Positions 48,346 through 53,039 of a stretch of DNA of 53,039 bases are shown here, piece by piece; the stretch's first letter is position 1; each line of letters starts with the position of its first letter. The translations under genes were made by a program, and so were the position numbers. Below the pieces are notes generated by a model that was not told the origin of the DNA, did no database searches, and worked only from the letters and a program-made list of their open reading frames with translations. Source of the DNA: an uncultured Eubacteriales bacterium (GTDB lineage Bacteria; Bacillota; Clostridia; Christensenellales; CAG-138); contig UQOG01000006.1 in NCBI GenBank assembly GCA_900542615.1, forward strand, positions 1 through 53,039, read 5' to 3'.

Positions 48346-48375
48346 TTGTCACAGCCCGGAAAAACTGCTTATAAT
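48346..48375 (+). promoter_or_regulatory. promoter of the YuiD-like gene with a long leader
   Basis: TTGTCA (48346-48351), 18-base spacer, TATAAT (48370-48375), with a second TATAAT at 48383-48388. The start codon is at 48538, giving a leader of about 150-160 bases. Within it CCCCTTTG (48409-48416) pairs with CAAAGGGG (48432-48439), flanked by GGGC/GCCC, and GGATGCATCC is a palindrome. The upstream part of the 48204-48537 gap holds no gene. No known riboswitch recognised. Confidence 0.65.
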
Positions 48376-48537
48376 AACCTCATATAATAGAACCGCTTGG
48401 GCATCTTACCCCTTTGTGTGCCATTGGCGCGCAAAGGGGCGCCCTATTTCCCCACGGATGCATCCGGACATGGGCCCCGGCACATGCTATGTGCGATAAT
48501 CTCCCCCCCGGGATGGGGAATGGAAAGGGAATGGATC

Positions 48538-48999
48538 ATGCTGCAATTTCTGGATGGGCTTCTCCACAACAAGGTGCTGTTGTGCGCCATAACCGGCTGG
48601 TTTGTGGCCCAGGTATGCAAGGCCCTGCTCTTTGCCCTGATGAACCGCCGGTTCCAGCTGGAACGGCTGGTGGGCAGCGGCGGGATGCCCAGCTCCCATG
48701 CGGCCACGGTGCTGGCCATGGTGGTTGCCTCCGGGGTGGAATACGGCCCGGAGAGCTTTCCCTTTGCCATCAGCGCCCTGGTGGCCATCATCGTCATCCA
48801 CGACGCCCGGGGCGTCCGCCTGGAAACCGGCAGGCAGGCGGAGATCCTGAACCGGCTCATGCACTATGGCGACCTGAAGGAGCTCTTCGAAGACGAAGCC
48901 TACCTAAAGGAGCTGGTGGGCCATACCCCCTTCCAGGTATTGGTGGGGGCGATCCTGGGGGCTGTGACCGGGCTCATCATGAGCCTGTATGTGGTCTAG
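48538..48999 (+). CDS. divergent PAP2-family (DUF212/YuiD-like) membrane protein
   Basis: A 153-residue protein of the acid phosphatase/vanadium-haloperoxidase-related group. It shows LLCAITGWFVAQVCKALLFALMNRRF, then the family signature GSGGMPSSHAATVLAMVVASG, VIVIHDARGVRLETGRQAEILN and a C-terminal helix VGAILGAVTGLIMSLYVV. About three or four helices. SSH resembles the PAP2 phosphatase core, but activity in the DUF212 group is unproven; a lipid phosphatase role is only suggested. Start ATG 48538 with AAAGGGA. Overlaps the end of the convergent SdpI-family gene by 4 bases. Confidence 0.88.
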   Translation: MLQFLDGLLHNKVLLCAITGWFVAQVCKALLFALMNRRFQLERLVGSGGMPSSHAATVLAMVVASGVEYGPESFPFAISALVAIIVIHDARGVRLETGRQAEILNRLMHYGDLKELFEDEAYLKELVGHTPFQVLVGAILGAVTGLIMSLYVV

Positions 49000-49379
49000 T
49001 CCGCCCGGGGCCGGCCCAGGGCATCGAAATTCCGTTTCAGCGCCCGCTCTACCGGCAGGATGGTCAGCACCACCGCCAGGGTCTGCACCCCCACCAGAAT
49101 GCCGGCCCACAGGCTGATGGTATCGACGGGCCTGCCGTACAGGCAGCCCATGACCGCCAGGGACGCCGCCAGCATGGGCCAGCTGAGCCGCATCCAGAGC
49201 CTTCCCGCGTAGACCTGGGCGAAGCGCCAGGTCTCTTTGCTTTTTGTGGAGCGCCGGGTGCGGTAGCCATAGGCCCAATTGATCTGCTTGGGGGGATGCT
49301 TTGCCAGCAGCGCTCCCGCCCCCAGCAGGATCAGCGGGATCAACAGGGAACAAACCAGCATGTAGATCCAAAACATCAT
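48996..49379 (-). CDS. SdpI-family membrane protein
   Basis: A 127-residue protein with three or four hydrophobic segments and the SdpI-family motif INWAYGYRTRRSTKSKETWRFAQ after the first helix. SdpI of Bacillus is the immunity protein for the SDP killing toxin, but most family members stand alone and have unknown roles; no toxin gene is visible here. Start ATG 49379 (a second ATG follows at 49376) with AGGTG upstream, one base after the methyltransferase stop, so the two are translated from the same message. Confidence 0.85.
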   Translation of the reverse strand: MMFWIYMLVCSLLIPLILLGAGALLAKHPPKQINWAYGYRTRRSTKSKETWRFAQVYAGRLWMRLSWPMLAASLAVMGCLYGRPVDTISLWAGILVGVQTLAVVLTILPVERALKRNFDALGRPRAD

Positions 49380-49380
49380 G

Positions 49381-50610
49381 TTAAATCACCTGGAATAAAT
49401 AGAATTTCAAATAGTCCGTTTCCGGCACATCCGGCAGGATGGGATGATCCGGGGCCTGCTGCCGGGCTTCGATCTGCCGCAGGGTGCGGCCCGCGTCAAA
49501 GGATGCTTCGTGGAGCATCTGCCGGAACATCTCGTCCCGCATAAAGTGGGAGCAGGAGCAGGTGGCCAAATACCCGCCCCGGGGCAGTAAGCCCATGGCC
49601 CGGCGGTTGATCTCCTTATAGCCACGGAAGGCGCTGCGGGCTGTAGCGGCGGATTTGGTAAAGGCGGGCGGGTCCAGGATGATAAAATCATAGGTACTTT
49701 TTTTCTGCCCCCCCATCTCCTCCAAAAGGGCGAACACATCCGCCACCAGGAACGCCATCCCTTCTATGCCGTTGCGGGCCGCGTTGGCCTTGCAAAGGTC
49801 GATGGCCGATGCCGAAATGTCCACCGCCGTCACCTGGGCGGCGCCGCCCTTGGCCGCATTGAGGGCAAAGGCCCCGGTATGGGTAAAGCAATCCAGTACC
49901 CGCCGGCCCTTGGCCAGCCTGGCCACCGCCTGGCGGTTGTATTTCTGATCCAGGAAAAAGCCGGTCTTTTGCCCCTCCATATAGTCCACGTCGTAATAGA
50001 CGCCGTTTTCGCAGATCTCCACATGGCCGGACAAGCCCGTTTCCAAGCCGTCCATTTCTACAAAGCCCTTGCCCTGCTCCATACCCTCCAGCTCCCGGAT
50101 GGCCACGTCGTTCCGCTCATAGATGGCCCTGGGCCTGGCCCCCCGCTTTTCCAGCTCCTCCACCAGCAGCCGGAACAATAGCGGCTTTCGCTGCTCCATG
50201 CCCAGGGAAAGGATCTGCGTCACTAGGATATCCGAAAATCGGTCCACCGTCAGGCCGGGCAGCTGGTCCGCTTCCCCGAAGATCAGACGGCAGCAGGCAA
50301 AGTCCGTCCCCATCACCGCCTGCCGGTAATCCAGGGCATAGGCGATCCGGCGGCGGAAAAACGCCTCGTCAAACCGGTCGTTGGCGTTGCGGGAGAGCAG
50401 CCGCACCAATATCTTTGAATGGCGGTTCACCAGGCCTGTGCCAAGATAGCTCCCCTTGGGGGACAGCACGTCCGCCAAGCCTCCATCCTGGGGCTCCCCG
50501 TCTATCTGGACCACCTCCCCGCCATAGACCCAGGGGTGTCCGTTTTTGATGGAGCGTTCTGCCTTTTGGGTGACTGTCATGCGGGGATAGCCCCGGCTTT
50601 CTATGGCCAT
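49381..50610 (-). CDS. RlmI-type class I rRNA cytosine methyltransferase with PUA domain
   Basis: A 409-residue protein of the COG1092 type. The PUA domain (about 1-85) contains SIKNGHPWVYGGEV and SPKGSYLGTGLVNRHSKILVRLLS. An EEHEE-like linker region follows, then a Rossmann methyltransferase with YNRQAVARLAKGRRVLDCFTHTGAFALNAAKGGA, TAVDISASAIDLCKANA, YDFIILDPPAFTKS and GGYLATCSCSHFM. RlmI makes m5C1962 in 23S rRNA in E. coli; the same position is inferred here. Start ATG 50610 is chosen on homology (MAIESRGYPRMTVTQ) with GGAGGG about 11 bases upstream. First gene of a two-gene unit with the SdpI-family gene. Confidence 0.92.
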   Translation of the reverse strand: MAIESRGYPRMTVTQKAERSIKNGHPWVYGGEVVQIDGEPQDGGLADVLSPKGSYLGTGLVNRHSKILVRLLSRNANDRFDEAFFRRRIAYALDYRQAVMGTDFACCRLIFGEADQLPGLTVDRFSDILVTQILSLGMEQRKPLLFRLLVEELEKRGARPRAIYERNDVAIRELEGMEQGKGFVEMDGLETGLSGHVEICENGVYYDVDYMEGQKTGFFLDQKYNRQAVARLAKGRRVLDCFTHTGAFALNAAKGGAAQVTAVDISASAIDLCKANAARNGIEGMAFLVADVFALLEEMGGQKKSTYDFIILDPPAFTKSAATARSAFRGYKEINRRAMGLLPRGGYLATCSCSHFMRDEMFRQMLHEASFDAGRTLRQIEARQQAPDHPILPDVPETDYLKFYLFQVI

Positions 50611-50753
50611 GGGTATGGAATCCCTCCTTCTCTTTTTGGCGTATACGGCTTTGCTTGCTAACTGCATCCGCAGTTCCATTATATAGAATCCGGAAGGGCT
50701 TTGCAAAGGGAAACCTGGGCGGCAAATTCACCTGGGTTTTCTTTTGCCCGGCC

Positions 50754-50782
50754 TTGTAATCCCGCCACCCGAGGGGTATAAT
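50754..50782 (+). promoter_or_regulatory. promoter of the CobW-family pair
   Basis: TTGTAA (50754-50759), 17-base spacer, TATAAT (50777-50782), about 37 bases before the first CobW start. No zinc-uptake-regulator-like box is obvious. Confidence 0.82.
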
Positions 50783-50818
50783 CCATTTGGAATAGCAAAG
50801 AAAGAAGGCAAAGATTCT

Positions 50819-51895
50819 ATGACAAAGATCGATATCGTCTCCGGGTTTTTAGGCGCAGGCAAAACCACCCTGATCAAAAAGCTCATTCGGGAGGCCTACG
50901 CCGGGGAACAGCTGGTGCTGATCGAAAACGAATTTGGCGAAATCGGCATCGACGGAGGTTTTTTGCAGGACGCCGGCATTCAGATCACGGAAATGAACGC
51001 GGGCTGCATCTGCTGCTCCCTGGTGGGGGATTTTACCAAAGCCCTTGCCCAGGTGTTGGAGCAGTTCCATCCGGACCGGATCCTCATTGAGCCCAGCGGT
51101 GTAGGCAAGCTGAGCGATGTGATCCGGGCCGTGCAGGGCATTGACCAGGCCCTCTTCCTTAATAGCGCCACCACGGTGGTGGACGCCATGAAATGCCGCA
51201 TGTATATGAAGAATTTCGGCGAGTTCTTTGACGACCAGGTGACCCACGCGGGCTGCATCGTTCTAAGCCGTACCGCCAACCTGCCCCCCGAAAAGCTAGC
51301 GGACTGCACCGCCCTGCTGCGGCAGCACAACCCCGCCGCCACCATCATCACCACCCCCTGGGACGCCCTGACCGGCCGCCAGATCCAGGAGGCCATGGAG
51401 GGCCGGGAAAGCCTGGCCCAGGCCCTTTCCGCCCTGGCTGCGGAGCACCATGCGCATGGGCGTGAACACGAACATGCCCATGCGCACGAGCACGAGCATG
51501 AACACGCGCACGAGCATGAGCATGAGCATGAACACGCGCACGAGCATGAATATGTGCATCATTATGACCAGGATGGCGTTTGCGCCTGCGGGCATCACCA
51601 TGACCATGGCCATGATGCGGACCAGGTCTTTACCAGCTGGGGCGTGGAGACCGTGCGGGCCTACGACCCTGCGGACCTATCCCATATGCTTGCCGCCCTG
51701 GATGGCGGGGCCTATGGACAAGTGCTGCGCGCCAAGGGCATTGTAGCCGGCAAGGACGGGCAATGGCTGCATTTTGACTATGTGCCCGGGGAGGCCCAGG
51801 TGCGGGAGGGCGCGCCGGGGGTGACCGGCCGGCTTTGCGTCATCGGGGCGCAGCTGCAGGAAGAGGCCCTGGCTTCCCTATTCGAGGTGGCGTGA
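50819..51895 (+). CDS. CobW/COG0523 GTPase with His-rich metal-binding loop
   Basis: A 358-residue G3E-family GTPase. Walker A GFLGAGKTT begins at residue 9, NEFGEIGID is switch I, the GCICCSL motif holds the CxCC metal site, and IEPSGVGKLSDV is Walker B/G3. Between the G domain and the C-terminal domain (VRAYDPADLSHMLAAL to the end) lies an insert of about 55 residues, mostly His-Glu-His-Ala repeats, plus CACGHHHDHGHD. Such proteins are metal chaperones or insertases, often for zinc. Start ATG 50819 is fixed by the motif position. It is coupled to the next gene, which starts two bases after its stop. Confidence 0.93.
   Translation: MTKIDIVSGFLGAGKTTLIKKLIREAYAGEQLVLIENEFGEIGIDGGFLQDAGIQITEMNAGCICCSLVGDFTKALAQVLEQFHPDRILIEPSGVGKLSDVIRAVQGIDQALFLNSATTVVDAMKCRMYMKNFGEFFDDQVTHAGCIVLSRTANLPPEKLADCTALLRQHNPAATIITTPWDALTGRQIQEAMEGRESLAQALSALAAEHHAHGREHEHAHAHEHEHEHAHEHEHEHEHAHEHEYVHHYDQDGVCACGHHHDHGHDADQVFTSWGVETVRAYDPADLSHMLAALDGGAYGQVLRAKGIVAGKDGQWLHFDYVPGEAQVREGAPGVTGRLCVIGAQLQEEALASLFEVA
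51494..51549 (+). repeat. in-gene tandem repeat encoding the His-rich loop
   Basis: A 26-base sequence containing GAACACGCGCACGAGCATGA occurs at 51494-51519 and again at 51524-51549 (period 30), inside a longer run of CAC-GAG-CAT codons from about 51455 to 51610. Direct repeats of this kind can change copy number by slippage or recombination, so loop length may vary between strains. Confidence 0.8.
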
Positions 51896-51897
51896 TC

Positions 51898-52857
51898 ATG
51901 GCGGAACAGATTCCTGTATACCTTTTTACCGGCTTTTTAGAGGCCGGTAAAACCAAATTCATCCAGGAGACCATGGAGGACCCCCGCTTCAACGAAGGGG
52001 AGCGCACCTTGCTGCTGCTCTGCGAGGAGGGGCTGGAGGAGTATTCCCCAGCCGCCTTTGTGAACAAGCGGGACATATACATCAAAACCCTGGAAAAGCC
52101 CGAGGAGCTTACCAGTCAACAGCTGAGCGGCTGGCAAAAGCAATACCACATCCAGCGGGTGGTGCTGGAATACAACGGCATGTGGCCCATGGAGAGGCTT
52201 TTTTCCGCCATGCCCAAAAGCTGGGTGCTCTATCAGAACTTCCTGTTTGTGGATGCCGGCACCTTTTTGCAATACAACGCCAACATGCGGCCCCTGGTGG
52301 TGGATAAGATCCAGGCCTGCCAGCTGGTCGTATTCAACCGCACAAGCGCGAAGACCGATAAGATGGAATTCCACAAGATCGTGCGGGGCCTGAACCGCCG
52401 CTGTTCCATCGCCTTTGAATGGCCGGACGGCAAGGTGGAATATGACGAGATCCAGGATCCCCTTCCCTTTGACCTTTCCGCCCCCGTGGTGCAGATCGGG
52501 GACGAGGACTATGCCATATGGTATCGGGATATCATCGAGGAAATGGACAAATACCAGGGGAAAACCGTGCAGTTTACCGGCCTCATCGCCGTTTCCGGCC
52601 GCCTGCCCCAGGATTGTTTCCTGGGGGGCCGGCATGTGATGACCTGCTGCGAGGCGGATATCGAATATTCCGCCCTGGTCTGCCAATGGGATCCCGAGCA
52701 GATCAAGGCGACCCTGAAAAACCGCACCTGGGCCAAAATCACCGCCCGGGTGGAAAACCGGTATCACCGGATCTACGGCCGCAAAGGCCCGGTCCTAAAG
52801 ACAATCTCCGTCGTCCCCTGCCCCAAACCCCAGCGGGAGGTGGCCACCTTCTATTGA
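51898..52857 (+). CDS. CobW-like GTPase fused to a DUF1980/TIGR03943-like domain
   Basis: A 319-residue protein. The N-terminal domain is CobW-like: VYLFTGFLEAGKTKFIQETM is a variant Walker A with Glu in place of the third Gly, LLLCEEGLEEY replaces the usual NEFGE switch, and FLFVDAGTF and LVVFNRTSAKTD follow. No CxCC motif is present. From about residue 215 the sequence changes to an OB-like domain (KTVQFTGLIAVSGRL, then GGRHVMTCCEADIEYSALVC and RTWAKITARVENRYHRIYGRKGP), which resembles the C-terminal part of DUF1980/TIGR03943 (YcgQ) proteins with a conserved MTCC. YcgQ-YcgR-CobW genes cluster in Firmicutes; here the parts are one protein. Confidence 0.8.
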   Translation: MAEQIPVYLFTGFLEAGKTKFIQETMEDPRFNEGERTLLLLCEEGLEEYSPAAFVNKRDIYIKTLEKPEELTSQQLSGWQKQYHIQRVVLEYNGMWPMERLFSAMPKSWVLYQNFLFVDAGTFLQYNANMRPLVVDKIQACQLVVFNRTSAKTDKMEFHKIVRGLNRRCSIAFEWPDGKVEYDEIQDPLPFDLSAPVVQIGDEDYAIWYRDIIEEMDKYQGKTVQFTGLIAVSGRLPQDCFLGGRHVMTCCEADIEYSALVCQWDPEQIKATLKNRTWAKITARVENRYHRIYGRKGPVLKTISVVPCPKPQREVATFY

Positions 52858-52957
52858 CGGGCGGTAACCCCCGCGCCTTTTGCAGCGCGGCCCGGGGCGG
52901 CTGCGAGCCCGCCAGCCATCCCCGGGGGGGGCGGCGGGCGCGCGCAGCGCGCACAAC

Positions 52958-52986
52958 GGAGGGAGGGGCCTTTGGCCCCTCCCTCC
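52958..52986. terminator. GC-rich hairpin at the right end of the window
   Basis: GGAGGGAGGGGCC (52958-52970) pairs perfectly with 52974-52986 over a TTT loop. The surrounding 52858-53039 stretch is very GC-rich with CG-repeat sequence (CGCGCGCAGCGCGC). No T-run follows, so termination is uncertain; I see no gene in these 182 bases. Confidence 0.4.
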
Positions 52987-53039
52987 AGCTTGTCGAAAAA
53001 CCTCTGGCGAATGGAAGATCGCGGCCCTTTTAGGCTTTA

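Noticed and set aside
48996..49379. SDP-type toxin-immunity locus around the SdpI-family gene
   Set aside because: No SdpABC-like toxin or maturation genes lie nearby. The gene is coupled to an rRNA methyltransferase, and most SdpI-family proteins are orphans.
51440..51610. possible CRISPR-like repeat array
   Set aside because: The repeats are in-frame CAC/GAG/CAT codons of a CobW His-rich loop, without spacers of constant length.
1..53039. insertion sequences, integrases, att sites, prophage genes, tRNA or rRNA genes
   Set aside because: I looked through both strands and found no transposase or integrase motif, no flanking inverted or direct repeats, and no tRNA or rRNA sequence that I could recognise.

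Overview
The window reads as chromosome of a GC-rich member of the Bacillota, most likely a gut-type clostridium. The evidence is a monoderm envelope gene set (three penicillin-binding proteins, SEDS protein, MreBCD, many lipoproteins with lipobox cysteines), AGGAGG-type ribosome binding sites, TTGACA/TATAAT promoters, a T-box in front of asnB, an L20/IF3-type leader, rubrerythrin, RnfG- and YedF-like proteins, and no outer-membrane genes. Genes are dense and lie on both strands. I saw no rRNA, tRNA, CRISPR array, insertion sequence or prophage. I do not name a genus.

Region 1 (1-7600): leftward nadD-yqeK fusion and rsfS; an unknown four-helix membrane protein; leftward nth-obgE-yhbY; rightward class A PBP. 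Region 2 (7600-20030): rightward FHA / FtsW-RodA / class B PBP cluster and a small membrane protein; leftward lgt-pncB-lipoprotein; leftward mreB, then mreC-mreD-PBP2. Region 3 (20300-28400): maf and a LysE exporter; leftward infC-rpmI-rplT-rRNA methylase behind a regulatory leader, with infC starting at ATC; an M14 carboxypeptidase lipoprotein, an AlaX-like editing protein, a PrsA-like foldase and pgsA.

Region 4 (28500-39500): asnB under an Asn-type T-box; a NusG_II / Gx-transporter / FMN-binding operon that, with the ApbE lipoprotein at 38.5-39.5 kb, suggests extracytoplasmic flavin-based electron transfer; DUF3343 and YedF (selenium/sulfur metabolism); pfkA; an ArsR-controlled operon with the metal-binding domain and the P-type ATPase encoded as separate genes; a MATE exporter. 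Region 5 (39750-45020): a complete branched-chain amino acid ABC transporter operon (livJHMGF). It is preceded by a strong promoter, a 75-codon ORF very rich in Leu/Val/Ile codons, and a terminator whose 5' arm can pair instead with the last codons of that ORF. This is the layout of a ribosome-mediated attenuator and is the most interesting thing here. Region 6 (45050-53039): a second MATE exporter, a small membrane protein, rubrerythrin, ogt, a YuiD-like protein, an SdpI-family protein, an RlmI-type methyltransferase, and two adjacent CobW-family GTPases, one His-rich and one carrying a C-terminal domain resembling DUF1980/TIGR03943.

All calls come from reading the sequence and its translations by eye. 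No database search, folding program or alignment was run.
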